A DNA stretch of 64,000 bases from Hymenobacter nivis (GCF_006439025.1 NZ_RCYZ01000001.1:620001-684000), one strand, 5' to 3'. Counted from the stretch's first letter, positions 17,242 to 26,273 are shown. Translations and numbers: made by a program. The notes: generated by a model not told the origin, from the sequence alone.

Positions 17242-18624
17242 CTAGCCGTCGGCCAGGCTCCTGTTTAAGGCAATGATGGCCGCTTTGTAATCGGCGCGGT
17301 CGATGATGAACTGGATGTTGACCTTGCGCAGCGCAAAGCCCGCGCTCATGATGTTGATGCCCGCTTCGGCCAGGGCCCCGGCGGCCTGCGCCAGTAGGCC
17401 GGGCCGGTCAATGTTGGAGCCGATGAGGCAGACCATGGCCGTTTTCTCCACCGTCACCTTCTCATACTTGGCCTCCAGTTGCTGCACCAGCTGCTTGTTC
17501 AGGTCCTTCTCCCAAATCAGCACCGAGATGCTGTTGGCACTCGTGGCCTTGAAAGCGTAGCTGATGTCGAGGGCGTAGAAGATTTGCATAATGGCCAAGT
17601 CGAAGCCGGCCGTGCCCACCATTTGCGGGTCGTACACGTCCACCATCACCACCTTGTCGGTGCCCGTAATCACCTCCACTCGCGTCTGGGCCGACACAAA
17701 GTCCTTGGTAATGAGTGTACCGGCGTGGGCGGGCTCGAAGGTGTTCTTAATGCGCAGGTTGATGCCGTTGATTTCGAGCGGCTTCGACGCCTTGGGGTGG
17801 ATGGCCTCCATGCCCACGTCGGCCAGCTGGTCGGCCACGTCGTAGTTGGTGGCCCCCACCGGGCGGCAGTGGCCGATGCCCACCAGGCCGGGGTCGGCCG
17901 AGCACAGGTGGTACTCCTTGTGGATGATGGCCTCCTGGGGCCGCACCGCCACGGCTATCTTACTGAACGTCACCTCCGAATACCCGCGGTCAAACTCGCG
18001 CATGATGCCCTCCGTGCCCTTGGTGTAGCCGGTGGCAATGCAGATGGTTTCGGCAAACGTGATGCCCTTGAAGGCTTTGCTGATGCGCTCGTCGATAGTG
18101 TAGGGGTGGTGGTCGTGGAAGCCGCTCAGGTCCACCAGCGTGGCGTGCACGCCCTTGCTTTGCAGGATGTTGACGGAGTTGAAGGCCGAGTGCGCCTCGC
18201 CGATGGAAGCCAGGATTTCGCGGGCCGCTTGCAGAATGTTTTCGCTGCTCACGTAGCCCGAGGCCAGCACGTTTACCAGGCTATCGAGGTAGGTTTTGGC
18301 GTCCTGCATCCGCGCCTCAATAAAAGCATCGGCGGCGGCCAAGTCGAGGCCCAGCGGCACGTACTGTTGGTTCAGGGCCTTGAGCTGGGCCGTCACGTCG
18401 CGCAGCGCCTGGTGGAACTCCTTGAACTCGCTGATGCGGTGGTACACGCCGGGCGCGCCGGTTTTCTTGTTCTCCAGCAGCCAGTTGGTCACGCCCGCGT
18501 AGGCCGACACCACGAAGATGCGGTTGTACAATTCGGGGCCCCGGCGGTTATAAAAGATGATGTTGTTCAGCACGTCGCCAAAGGCGCTCATCGACGTGCC
18601 GCCGATTTTTTCTACTGTCAGCAC
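17242..18624 (-). CDS. lysC: Aspartate kinase
   Basis: A 460-aa enzyme phosphorylating L-aspartate, the entry to lysine, threonine and methionine synthesis. The N-terminal kinase motif is KIGGTSM (first residues), followed by VVSAYAGVTN. The C-terminal part holds two ACT regulatory domains, the second as VCLIGSNIDRPGLLAQAAGA. The start is a GTG at 18624, which places KIGGTSM at the usual position. A -7 box TAAGTTTG lies on the minus strand at 18650-18657. The presence of ACT domains suggests feedback inhibition. Organisms may carry more than one aspartokinase, so the symbol is a family name only. Confidence 0.9.
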   Translation of the reverse strand: MLTVEKIGGTSMSAFGDVLNNIIFYNRRGPELYNRIFVVSAYAGVTNWLLENKKTGAPGVYHRISEFKEFHQALRDVTAQLKALNQQYVPLGLDLAAADAFIEARMQDAKTYLDSLVNVLASGYVSSENILQAAREILASIGEAHSAFNSVNILQSKGVHATLVDLSGFHDHHPYTIDERISKAFKGITFAETICIATGYTKGTEGIMREFDRGYSEVTFSKIAVAVRPQEAIIHKEYHLCSADPGLVGIGHCRPVGATNYDVADQLADVGMEAIHPKASKPLEINGINLRIKNTFEPAHAGTLITKDFVSAQTRVEVITGTDKVVMVDVYDPQMVGTAGFDLAIMQIFYALDISYAFKATSANSISVLIWEKDLNKQLVQQLEAKYEKVTVEKTAMVCLIGSNIDRPGLLAQAAGALAEAGINIMSAGFALRKVNIQFIIDRADYKAAIIALNRSLADG

Positions 18625-18649
18625 TGTGGTTTGCAGAATGGATGAGCGG

Positions 18650-18657
18650 CAAACTTA
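18650..18657 (-). promoter_or_regulatory. -7 box TAAGTTTG for the aspartate kinase gene
   Basis: On the minus strand TAAGTTTG matches TAnnTTTG, 25 bases before the GTG start, with a GGGGCCC palindrome about 10 bases further upstream. Confidence 0.45.
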
Positions 18658-18764
18658 GCCACAGGGCCCCAGTACACGCATGAACAGGGCAACTGTACCG
18701 AAACCAGCTAGGCCCTAACGCCAGAGTGGCCCGACGACGGAAAAAGCCACCGGACCACTTCGGC

Positions 18765-21350
18765 CTACTTGCCCAGCGACACCATATTGGTGAGTAGGCG
18801 GTAGGCGCCGGGCACGCCGGCGGGCAACTCGCGGAACAGCGAGAGGCCCGTGTAGATGTAGTGGCCCTTGCCGTAGTCGGCCACCAGGATGGCGCTTTGC
18901 TTAGGCGTTTCGCCAGGGTCGCTGCTGGCGATGATGGGCGTGTAGTGCGCGTCCCAGGCCGAGGGGTAGTACAGGCCCTGCTCCTGCACCCAGCCCTGGA
19001 AGTCCTTCTCGGTGATTTTGTTGGGCGTATTCAGCAGCGGGTTTTTGGGTTGCAGGAAGGTCACTGGGGCCCCTTCCACCGTCACTCGGTCGTTGGAAAG
19101 CGTCATCGGATAGGGCCCGATCTGGGGCAGCACGGTGCCGCGGTTCACCACGTACTGCACCACCAGGTTGCCGCCGTTTTCGACGTACTTCAGCAGCGCG
19201 GGCTGCTGGGTTTTGAGGCGATCGAGCACGTTGTAAGCCCGCACGCCGAGCACCACGGCATCGTAGCGGGCGAGGTGGTCGGCGGTGAGGTCGGTGGCGG
19301 GGTTGAGCAGCGTAACGGTGTAGCCGAGCTGCCGCAGGGCCTCGGGCACCTCGTCGCCGGCGCCCATCAGGTAGCCGATTTGCTGGCCCCGGCGCTGCAC
19401 GTTCAGCTTCACCAGCGGCGCCGTGGCCTCCGGAAACAGCGTTTGGGTGGGGATGTGCGGGTAGATGATTTGCTGGATGCCGCGGCTGTAGGCCTGGCCG
19501 TCCACGGTGGCCACGGCGCGCAGCTCTGCCTTGCCCTCAGGGGCCCCTGGGCCGGGGCGCAAGGTGAAGTTCACGGTCTGCTCGTCGTCCTTGTTTTTGA
19601 GGTCGAACGGCGCAGTGGCCGGCTCGGCCAGCCAGCCGGCGGGCACCTGCAAGGCCAGGGCCCCGCGCACCCCGGCCCGGCCGGCGCGCAGCGTCACGGG
19701 CACTTGCTTGGGTTGCTGGTCGGCAAACACGTAGGCGCGGGCGGCGGGAATATTCACCATCACGGCCGGCACTACGGCCAGCGGCTGGTACAGCTCGCCC
19801 AGCACCGGGTCGGTGCGCTTGTATTGAACAGGGACGGTGAGGTAGAGCGAGGTGCCTTGCAACGTGATTTCCAGCGTTACGTTGGGAGAAATCGGGTTTT
19901 CGGGCCGCCCAATGAGGTGCTGCCGGTCAACGGTGAGCCAGGTTTCGGGCTTCGATTTCTTGCGCGCTGCCGGGTCGGCTTGCACCAGGGGAAACAAGGC
20001 CGGTACCGTGTACATGCCCACCGTACCCGGTTCGCGCAGCCAATAGGGCTGGGAGGCTGGCACCTGCGGGCTAACCGGTAGCCGCAATGCCACCCGCAGC
20101 GTTTGGCCTGGCCGTAGCTCCTTGGCCACGAGCGTATCGCGGCCAAAGCCCTCGGCCCATACCTGCCGCACCGTAACGGGCACCGCGCCCTGGTTGACGG
20201 CCTCAACTGCTACCTCGGCGGTTTGGCCGGCGGTAATGGCCATTGCCGGCGCACTTGCCTCGATGTGCAGGCCTAAGCAAGCTTGCAGCAGGACTTCTAC
20301 TTCCTGCATTTTCTCCAACTGCCAGGATCCTTCCTTCGCGGCGGCCTGCAATTGGCCGTGCACCTTCAGCAACCCTGCCACGCTAGCGCTCGGGTTGCCC
20401 GCGTCGTACTTGCGAATCACGTCGTCCACCAGCTTGCCGATGGCCGCGCCGCCGGGCACGCGGTTCCAGGTCAGGTCCACGCCGTCGAACAAATCCTTCG
20501 TGGCGGGGGCCCCTTTAACGGGTTGGAAGTACTCCAGCGCCTCGCCGCGGGTGGCGGCTGAGCCGAAGCCCTGGCTGCGGTGCTGCGAGCGGGAATGGGC
20601 CGCGATTTCGCCGTAGCTCTGCCCTAGCAGCGGGTTGTAGCCGCCGGCGTCGAGGCTGAGGTAGCCGGCCATACTTTCGCCGGGCTTCACGAAGTAGCTG
20701 CCGGTGTTCCAGAGTAGGCGCTTGGGCTGCCAAGCTTGCACGTACTTGAGCTGCTCGGGGAAGCGCTTGGGGTCGCCGGCGGCGTCGAAGGCTTCGGCGG
20801 CTAAGATGGCGCTGGCCTGGTGGTGGCCGTGGCCGGCGCGCGCATCGGGCGGGAAGCGGGTGATGAGCACGTCGGGCCGCCGCTGGCGGATGACCCACAC
20901 CATATCGGCCAGCACCTGCTCCTTGTCCCAGATGGTGAAGGTTTCGGCCGGCGTCTTGCTGAAGCCGAAGTCGTTGGCGCGGGTGAAAAACTGCCGGGCC
21001 CCGTCGATGCGCCGCGCCGCCAGCAGCTCCTGCGTGCGGATGACGCCGAGCTGCTCGCGCAATTCGGGGCCGATGAGGTCTTGGCCGCCGTCGCCGCGGG
21101 TGCAGCTCAAGTAGTTGGTTTCCACGAGGCGGCCGTTGGCGAGGTAGGCCAGCAGGCGGGTATTTTCGTCGTCGGGGTGGGCGGCGATGTACATCACCGA
21201 GCCCACTACGTTGAGCTTCTTCAGGCCCAGCAAAATTTCGGACGACGTGTAGGTTTTAGGGGCCTGGGCTTTGGTTTCAATTAACAGTGAGCAGTTAACA
21301 GTGAGCAGGGCCAGGCAGAGGCGGGCAACGGAGCGGAGCGAGAGGGGCAT
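18765..21350 (-). CDS. PIG-L family deacetylase, large secreted form
   Basis: An 861-aa exported protein. After a signal peptide comes an LmbE/PIG-L deacetylase domain with the zinc motif AHPDDE at residues 57-62 and the second His site GHGHHQAS; these enzymes remove N-acetyl groups from glucosamine conjugates. The middle part is beta-rich, like NPCBM or NEW3-type domains. The C-terminal region (YDAVVLGVRAYNVLDRL, LVVQYVVNRGTV) resembles a class I glutamine amidotransferase-like or ThuA-like fold. The three-part layout is seen in Bacteroidota. The substrate is probably a glycan or glycoconjugate outside the cytoplasm. A 14-bp tandem duplication lies in the signal-peptide codons. Confidence 0.88.
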   Translation of the reverse strand: MPLSLRSVARLCLALLTVNCSLLIETKAQAPKTYTSSEILLGLKKLNVVGSVMYIAAHPDDENTRLLAYLANGRLVETNYLSCTRGDGGQDLIGPELREQLGVIRTQELLAARRIDGARQFFTRANDFGFSKTPAETFTIWDKEQVLADMVWVIRQRRPDVLITRFPPDARAGHGHHQASAILAAEAFDAAGDPKRFPEQLKYVQAWQPKRLLWNTGSYFVKPGESMAGYLSLDAGGYNPLLGQSYGEIAAHSRSQHRSQGFGSAATRGEALEYFQPVKGAPATKDLFDGVDLTWNRVPGGAAIGKLVDDVIRKYDAGNPSASVAGLLKVHGQLQAAAKEGSWQLEKMQEVEVLLQACLGLHIEASAPAMAITAGQTAEVAVEAVNQGAVPVTVRQVWAEGFGRDTLVAKELRPGQTLRVALRLPVSPQVPASQPYWLREPGTVGMYTVPALFPLVQADPAARKKSKPETWLTVDRQHLIGRPENPISPNVTLEITLQGTSLYLTVPVQYKRTDPVLGELYQPLAVVPAVMVNIPAARAYVFADQQPKQVPVTLRAGRAGVRGALALQVPAGWLAEPATAPFDLKNKDDEQTVNFTLRPGPGAPEGKAELRAVATVDGQAYSRGIQQIIYPHIPTQTLFPEATAPLVKLNVQRRGQQIGYLMGAGDEVPEALRQLGYTVTLLNPATDLTADHLARYDAVVLGVRAYNVLDRLKTQQPALLKYVENGGNLVVQYVVNRGTVLPQIGPYPMTLSNDRVTVEGAPVTFLQPKNPLLNTPNKITEKDFQGWVQEQGLYYPSAWDAHYTPIIASSDPGETPKQSAILVADYGKGHYIYTGLSLFRELPAGVPGAYRLLTNMVSLGK
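21281..21308. repeat. 14-bp tandem duplication in the PIG-L signal peptide region
   Basis: The unit ttaacagtgagcag occurs twice in a row (21281-21294, 21295-21308). As 14 is not a multiple of three, the two copies are read in different frames, giving LLTVN and CSLLI; both are hydrophobic, so the signal peptide survives. Confidence 0.85.
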
Positions 21351-21494
21351 ATAAGAGCAAACCGGTTCGGGGCGCGAAGTTACCGGGCAACCCCTCCCCG
21401 TATCATCCGCAACGTTTAGGGCCCCGGGCACGTCTTTCGCCCGCTTGCCGTTCCTTTGCTCGTGGCCGCACCGCCGCGGCGTTTTCCCTCCCGC

Positions 21495-23237
21495 ATGACC
21501 GTTTTCACCTTCCGCCCCTGGGCGTTTGCTCTGTCCGCCCTAGCTTTCTCGGCTTGCACCCGGGCCGTGCCCACTACCACTGCCCAGGGCAACCCCAGCC
21601 CGGCCACCGCCACCAGCGCGATGGCTACGCCAGCCCCGGTGGCCCCTGCCGCCACGCCGCCCCCCGCCCCCGCAGTTCCCCCGGGGCCCACGGTGGCCGA
21701 AGCTGCCGCCGCCCAGTGGTACCTCCAAGACCCCAAGCTCGACGGTGTGCCCGGCATCGGCGATACCCGTGCCTACGCCGAGCTGCTGAAAAACCGCACC
21801 CCTACGCCCGTGATTGTAGCTGTTATTGACGGCGGCATCGACACGGCCCACGTCGACTTGAAGCCCATTCTGTGGACCAACGCCAAGGAAATCCCCGGCA
21901 ACGGCCTCGACGACGATAAGAACGGCTACATCGACGACGTGCACGGCTGGAACTTCCTGGGCGGGGCCGACGGCCGCAGCGTGGGCGACGAATCGCTGGA
22001 GGTAACGCGCATTGTGGCCAAGTACCGGCCGCGCTTCAAGGGCAAGGTGCGCACGGCCATCCCAGCGGCCCAGCGCGCCGAGTTTGATATGTACACCAAG
22101 GCTGAGAAGGCCTTCACCGCCCGCACCAAGCAGGAAACCGACCGCGCCTCCCAGGTAGAAGAGATGGCCGGCCCGCTGAAAATGATGGTGGGGGCCCTGA
22201 AGAAGGACCTCGGCGTGGAGCGCCTCGACACGGCCACGCTGCGCAAGGCCCAGTCCAGCAACGCAAACATGCGCAACCTGAGCCGGGCCCTCGACCAAAA
22301 CCTGCGCCAAATGGGCCTGGCCGATACCGACGCCCTGGAGAAGGAGCTGGAAAGCGGCGCCAAGGAAGAGCGCAACCTGCTCGACAACTCACTGAACCTG
22401 AGCTTTAACCCGCGGGCCGACATTGTGAAGGACGACCCCGAAGACGTGAACCAACGCTTCTACGGCAACAACGACCTGCACGGGCCCGACCCGCTGCACG
22501 GCACCCACGTATCGGGCATCATCGCCGCGGTGCGCGACAACGGCCTCGGGGTGCAGGGCGTGGCGGGGCCCCTGGTGCGCATCATGACGGTGCGGGCCGT
22601 GCCCAACGGCGACGAGCGCGACAAGGACGTGGCCAACGGCATCCGCTACGCCGTGGACAACGGCGCCAAGGTCATCAACATGAGCTTCGGCAAGGAGTTT
22701 TCGCCCCAGCGCCCGGCCGTGGAGGCCGCCTTCAAGTACGCCGCCGACCACGACGTGCTGCTGGTGCACGCCGCCGGCAACGAGAACGACAACCTCGACG
22801 TGAGCAACCACTACCCGGTTGCCTTCACCCTCGCCGGCCAGCCCTTCCCCAACCTGCTCACGGTGGGCGCCAGCGGCGCGAAGGACGACGCCAGCCTGCC
22901 CGCCGAGTTCTCGAACTACGGCAAAAAACAGGTGGATGTGTTCGCGCCCGGCGTGGCCATTTACAGCACGCTGCCCGGCAACACCTACGGCATGGAAAGC
23001 GGCACCAGCATGGCCTCGCCCGTGACGGCAGGCGTGGCGGCGGCCCTCAAGTCGTACTTCCCCACCCTCACCGCCGTGCAGCTCAAAGACATCATCCGGC
23101 GCTCGGCCCAGGTGCACCACACCATGGTGCGCGTGCCCGGCTCCGACAAGAAAGTCGACTTCACCACCCTCTCCATCACCGGCGGCGTGGTCGATTTGTA
23201 CGAGGCCATCAAGCTGGCCGAAACAGTGGCAAAGTAA
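21495..23237 (+). CDS. S8 family serine peptidase (subtilase), lipoprotein-like
   Basis: A 580-aa secreted subtilase with the intact triad: Asp in AVIDGGID (about residue 112), His in HGTHVSGIIAA (about 335) and Ser in GTSMASPVTAG (about 504). The N-terminus has a signal segment ending LAFSAC, which fits a lipobox, then an Ala/Pro/Thr-rich linker. About 220 residues separate Asp and His instead of the usual 30-60. The insert is charged and helical (AEKAFTARTKQETDRASQVEE) and is found in Bacteroidota subtilases. The start at 21495 is chosen for the signal peptide; a TTG at 21456 is possible. No downstream sorting domain is seen. Confidence 0.92.
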   Translation: MTVFTFRPWAFALSALAFSACTRAVPTTTAQGNPSPATATSAMATPAPVAPAATPPPAPAVPPGPTVAEAAAAQWYLQDPKLDGVPGIGDTRAYAELLKNRTPTPVIVAVIDGGIDTAHVDLKPILWTNAKEIPGNGLDDDKNGYIDDVHGWNFLGGADGRSVGDESLEVTRIVAKYRPRFKGKVRTAIPAAQRAEFDMYTKAEKAFTARTKQETDRASQVEEMAGPLKMMVGALKKDLGVERLDTATLRKAQSSNANMRNLSRALDQNLRQMGLADTDALEKELESGAKEERNLLDNSLNLSFNPRADIVKDDPEDVNQRFYGNNDLHGPDPLHGTHVSGIIAAVRDNGLGVQGVAGPLVRIMTVRAVPNGDERDKDVANGIRYAVDNGAKVINMSFGKEFSPQRPAVEAAFKYAADHDVLLVHAAGNENDNLDVSNHYPVAFTLAGQPFPNLLTVGASGAKDDASLPAEFSNYGKKQVDVFAPGVAIYSTLPGNTYGMESGTSMASPVTAGVAAALKSYFPTLTAVQLKDIIRRSAQVHHTMVRVPGSDKKVDFTTLSITGGVVDLYEAIKLAETVAK

Positions 23238-23253
23238 GTTTTTAATGGCCTGA

Positions 23254-23373
23254 CCCCGGGTGGTCCTGAGCACTGCGAAGGACCTGAGGAGCACAGAACG
23301 GATGGCAGTAACTATTCGCTGCACGTCGTTCTACGCTCCTCAGGTCCTTCCCCGCGTTTAGTACGACCCGGGG
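23254..23373. repeat. Imperfect intergenic palindrome (REP-like), 47-bp arms
   Basis: Arms at about 23254-23300 and 23327-23373 pair imperfectly. The outer 8 bp (ccccgggt) and an inner 16-bp block (gaaggacctgaggagc) match perfectly, with a diverged middle. It contains the common core GGTCCTGAG / CTCAGGTCC. It is placed between the subtilase and the MOSC gene. No T-run follows, so it is read as a REP-like repeat rather than a terminator. Confidence 0.75.
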
Positions 23374-23414
23374 TTATTCTTGCACCGGCTGGGGCCCCGC
23401 CGCCGCTGGCTGCC

Positions 23415-23422
23415 TAATTTTG
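23415..23422 (+). promoter_or_regulatory. -7 box TAATTTTG for the MOSC gene
   Basis: TAATTTTG matches TAnnTTTG and ends only four bases before the ATG, again implying an almost leaderless transcript. Confidence 0.5.
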
Positions 23423-23426
23423 CGCC

Positions 23427-24254
23427 ATGCTCGACGCCGCCCTCCTCCTTTCGCAGCTCTTTATTTACCCCGTAAAGTCGCTCGGCGGCGTGGCCGTGGC
23501 CGAGGCCGACGTAACGCCCCAGGGCCTGCGCCACGACCGCCGCTGGCTGCTGGTGGACGCAAAAAACCAGTTCCTCACCCAGCGCCAGCACCCCGAGCTG
23601 GCCCTGCTGGCCGTGGCCGCCGCCCACAACGGCTGGCTGCTCACGCACCGCCAGCGGCCCGAGCTGCTGCCGCTCTACATCCCGTTCGAGGCCACGCCCG
23701 AGCGCACGCTGTTCGTCACCATCTGGGATGATTTGGTGTGGGCCTGGCGGGGCCCCGCAGTGGCCGATGAGTGGCTGAGCCAGGCGCTGGGCCATGAAAT
23801 CCGGCTGGTGTACATGTCCGACATGGTGCGGCGCGACGTGGAGCCGGAGCGCAACCCCGAGGGCCAAATCGTAAGCTTTGCCGACGGCTACCCCTTCCTG
23901 CTCATCGGCGAAGCGGCCCTGGCCGACCTCAACCAGCGCCTGCCCGCGCCCGCGCCCCTGAACCGCTTCCGGCCCAACCTGGTGTTCAGCGGGGGCCCGG
24001 CGTACGACGACGACCAGTGGGCCAACTTCCAGATTGGCGAGGTGCCGTTTCGGGCCGTGAAGGGCTGCGCCCGTTGTGTAATGACCACCATCGACCAGCA
24101 AACCGCCGCCAAAACCCCGCAGGGCGAGCCCCTGCGCACGCTGGCTACCTACCGCCAAATAGGCCACAAAACCATGTTTGGCCAGAACGTGACGGGCCCC
24201 GGCCACGGCCACCTGCGCGTGGGCGACGCCGTGACGGTGCTCCGCCGCCAGTAA
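23427..24254 (+). CDS. MOSC domain-containing protein (YcbX-like)
   Basis: A 275-aa protein with the N-terminal MOSC_N beta-barrel (LFIYPVKSLGGV, LRHDRRWLLVD) and the C-terminal MOSC domain. The molybdenum-sulfur carrier cysteine lies in KGCARCVMTTID, as in YcbX and mARC proteins, which reduce N-hydroxylated compounds with a partner reductase. There is no fused 2Fe-2S ferredoxin domain, unlike E. coli YcbX, so an electron donor must be supplied elsewhere. The same window holds a molybdenum hydroxylase (59400-63507), consistent with a strain that makes the molybdenum cofactor. The DUF2461 gene follows after 17 bp. Confidence 0.88.
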   Translation: MLDAALLLSQLFIYPVKSLGGVAVAEADVTPQGLRHDRRWLLVDAKNQFLTQRQHPELALLAVAAAHNGWLLTHRQRPELLPLYIPFEATPERTLFVTIWDDLVWAWRGPAVADEWLSQALGHEIRLVYMSDMVRRDVEPERNPEGQIVSFADGYPFLLIGEAALADLNQRLPAPAPLNRFRPNLVFSGGPAYDDDQWANFQIGEVPFRAVKGCARCVMTTIDQQTAAKTPQGEPLRTLATYRQIGHKTMFGQNVTGPGHGHLRVGDAVTVLRRQ

Positions 24255-24271
24255 TTTCCTGCTTTCCCTAA

Positions 24272-24952
24272 ATGGACCTCGCCTACCTACTCGATTTCCT
24301 GCGCCGCCTGGCGGCCAACAACAACACGCCCTGGATGGCCGAGCACCGGCCCGAGTACCAGCGGGCCCGCGCCGCCTTCGCCGAGCTCATCGGCCAGGTG
24401 CTGGCCGAAGTGGCCCGAACCGACCCGTCGCTGGCCGGCCTCACCCCCACCGAGGCCATGTTCCGGCTGCACAAAAACGACCGCGGCCACCGCGACCCCG
24501 AGCCTTACAAGCGGCGCATGGGCGCGGGCCTGCTGCACGGCGGCCGCCACGCGGCGCGCGCCGGCTACTACCTGGGCGTGCAGCCCGACGGCAAATCGTC
24601 GCTGCGGGTGGGCTTTTACCACACCACGCCGGCGCTGCTGGGGGCCCTGCGCCAGGAAATCCACTACAACGCCGACGAGTTCCACCGCCAGCGGCAGGCG
24701 CCGGCGCTGCTACACCACTTCCCCGCCGGCCTCGCCACCGACGGCGAGCAGTTGGTGCGCCCGCCCAAAGGCTACCCCGCCGACCACCCCGACCTGGCCT
24801 GGCTCAAGCTCAAAAGCTTCGGAGCGGTGCGCACGTTCGCCGACGACGAAGTGGCCCAGGGCCCCGGCTTCGTGGCGCTGGCCGTGGCGGCCATCGCCGC
24901 GGCCCGGCCGCTGGTCGATTTTTTCAACGAAGCCTTGGTGCCCAACGAGTAG
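24272..24952 (+). CDS. DUF2461 domain-containing protein
   Basis: A 226-aa soluble protein of the DUF2461/TIGR02453 family, recognised by the opening LRRLAANNNTPWMAEHRPEYQ, the block MFRLHKNDRGHRDPEPYK and YYLGVQPDGKSS. The family is widespread and its function is unknown. It follows the MOSC gene by 17 bp and is probably co-transcribed. The end converges on the deoxynucleoside kinase across a short GC-rich spacer with two GGGCCC palindromes. Confidence 0.88.
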   Translation: MDLAYLLDFLRRLAANNNTPWMAEHRPEYQRARAAFAELIGQVLAEVARTDPSLAGLTPTEAMFRLHKNDRGHRDPEPYKRRMGAGLLHGGRHAARAGYYLGVQPDGKSSLRVGFYHTTPALLGALRQEIHYNADEFHRQRQAPALLHHFPAGLATDGEQLVRPPKGYPADHPDLAWLKLKSFGAVRTFADDEVAQGPGFVALAVAAIAAARPLVDFFNEALVPNE

Positions 24953-24985
24953 GGGCCGTAGGGCCCCGGGGCCCGGCCGGATACC

Positions 24986-25606
24986 CTAGAACAGGCCGAA
25001 CAGCGTGGCGTTGATGCGCTCGATGATGGTGCCCAGGTCCTCGGGGTTGCGCACGTAGTCCAGCTCGCTCACGTCCACGATGAGCAGGCGGCCGGTGTAG
25101 CCGGCAATCCACTTTTCGTAGTGCTCGTTGAGGTTTTTGAGGTATTCGATGCTGATGCTGTTCTCGTAGTCGCGCCCGCGCTGCTCAATCTGGCGGATGA
25201 GTTTTGACAAGTCGGCGCGCAGGTAGAGCAGCAGGTCGGGCGGCTCGACGAGGTTGATCATCGACTCGAACAAGCCACAATAGTTGTCGTAGTCGCGGGT
25301 CGAGAGCAGGTCCGACTCGTGCAGGTTGGCGGCGAAGATGTGGGCGTCTTCGTAGATGGTGCGGTCCTGAATTACGCCCTTGCCGTCCTTGGTGAGGGCC
25401 TTAATGCGCTGGGTTTGGCGGAAGCGCCCGTTGAGGAAATACACCTGCAAGTGGAAGGCCCACCGCGGCATGTCGTGGTAAAAATCTTTGAGGTAGGGGT
25501 TATCGTCCACGTCTTCCAGGAATACTTCCCAGCGGAAATGGTGGGCCAGCTTGTGGGCCAGGGTGGTTTTGCCGGCCCCAATGTTGCCGACGATGGCAAT
25601 GTGCAT
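24986..25606 (-). CDS. Deoxynucleoside kinase
   Basis: A 206-aa cytoplasmic kinase of the dCK/dGK/dNK family that phosphorylates deoxynucleosides in salvage. The P-loop GNIGAGKTT is at residues 6-14, the base-binding motif appears as DRTIYEDAHIFA, and the lid Arg region is LIRQIEQRGRDYE. Specificity (dA, dG or dC) cannot be decided. The start at 25606 gives MHIAIVGNIG; an upstream TTG-type extension adds only 9 residues. A -7 box on the minus strand at 25647-25654 supports the start. Confidence 0.9.
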   Translation of the reverse strand: MHIAIVGNIGAGKTTLAHKLAHHFRWEVFLEDVDDNPYLKDFYHDMPRWAFHLQVYFLNGRFRQTQRIKALTKDGKGVIQDRTIYEDAHIFAANLHESDLLSTRDYDNYCGLFESMINLVEPPDLLLYLRADLSKLIRQIEQRGRDYENSISIEYLKNLNEHYEKWIAGYTGRLLIVDVSELDYVRNPEDLGTIIERINATLFGLF

Positions 25607-25646
25607 GTGTGCGTGCGCTAGTAATTTGGGCAAAATTTGCGAACCC

Positions 25647-25654
25647 CAAAGGTA
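25647..25654 (-). promoter_or_regulatory. -7 box TACCTTTG for the deoxynucleoside kinase gene
   Basis: Perfect TAnnTTTG match on the minus strand, 40 bases before the ATG. No clear -33 TTG. Confidence 0.5.
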
Positions 25655-25747
25655 GGAAGGGGGCCGTGCCCACCGGGGCCCCAGCAGCGCCTAAGCCGTA
25701 CGGTTCAGCTACGATATACAGGTTACTATTTATTAGCCCGGGGGCCC

Positions 25748-25755
25748 TACATGTG
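25748..25755 (+). promoter_or_regulatory. Degenerate -7 box TACATGTG before the SpoIIAA-like gene
   Basis: TACATGTG differs from TAnnTTTG at one position and is directly preceded by GGGGGCCC, the same arrangement as before the symporter (4853) and the Cys-protein gene (49246). It lies 65 bases before the ATG at 25821. Confidence 0.3.
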
Positions 25756-25820
25756 CGTCTGGGGCCGCTGTCGTAGCATTGCACTGCACTTCTGCCGCCG
25801 CCCTCGCCCACGCCCTCGCC

Positions 25821-26273
25821 ATGCAACCCGCGCCCTTTATTTTGCTGCACAAGCTGGCCGACGACTACGGCGCGCCGGTGGCCTCGTTTTACCAATGCCC
25901 GTCCGACGACCTGCTCTACGTGCGCTGGCACGGCCACCTCACGGCTGCCGAAGTAGTGAAAGGGTTTCGCAGCCTGCTGGCCTGGCAGCAGCAGCTGGCC
26001 CCCACCCGCCTGCTGCTCGACCGCAGCCGCAGCACCGGCGAGTGGGCCGACGCCCTGCCGTGGCTACGGTTTGAGTGGCTGCCGGCCGCACGGGCCGCGG
26101 GCCTGCAAGCCGTGAGCTACGTGTATTCCACCGACTTCCCGAGCCGCCACGACAGCGAGGCATTTTTGGAGAGCGTGCGCGGCTACGTGCCCGTGGAGCT
26201 GTTTGGCAGCAGCCACGAGGCCCTGGCTTGGTTGTGCCACCCGCACAAGCCCAGCAGCGCGCTACCGGCTTAG
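25821..26273 (+). CDS. SpoIIAA/STAS-like small cytoplasmic protein
   Basis: A 150-aa protein without signal peptide or membrane segment. The pattern DLLYVRWHGHLTAAEVVKGF followed by TRLLLDRSRSTGEW and a C-terminal VELFGSSHEALAWL fits the STAS/SpoIIAA-like fold common in Bacteroidota. No function is known. The ATG at 25821 was chosen because the upstream extension is Ala-rich and unlike the domain. Its TAG overlaps the TAA of the convergent gene 26270-26728, so the two genes share their last bases. Confidence 0.6.
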   Translation: MQPAPFILLHKLADDYGAPVASFYQCPSDDLLYVRWHGHLTAAEVVKGFRSLLAWQQQLAPTRLLLDRSRSTGEWADALPWLRFEWLPAARAAGLQAVSYVYSTDFPSRHDSEAFLESVRGYVPVELFGSSHEALAWLCHPHKPSSALPA

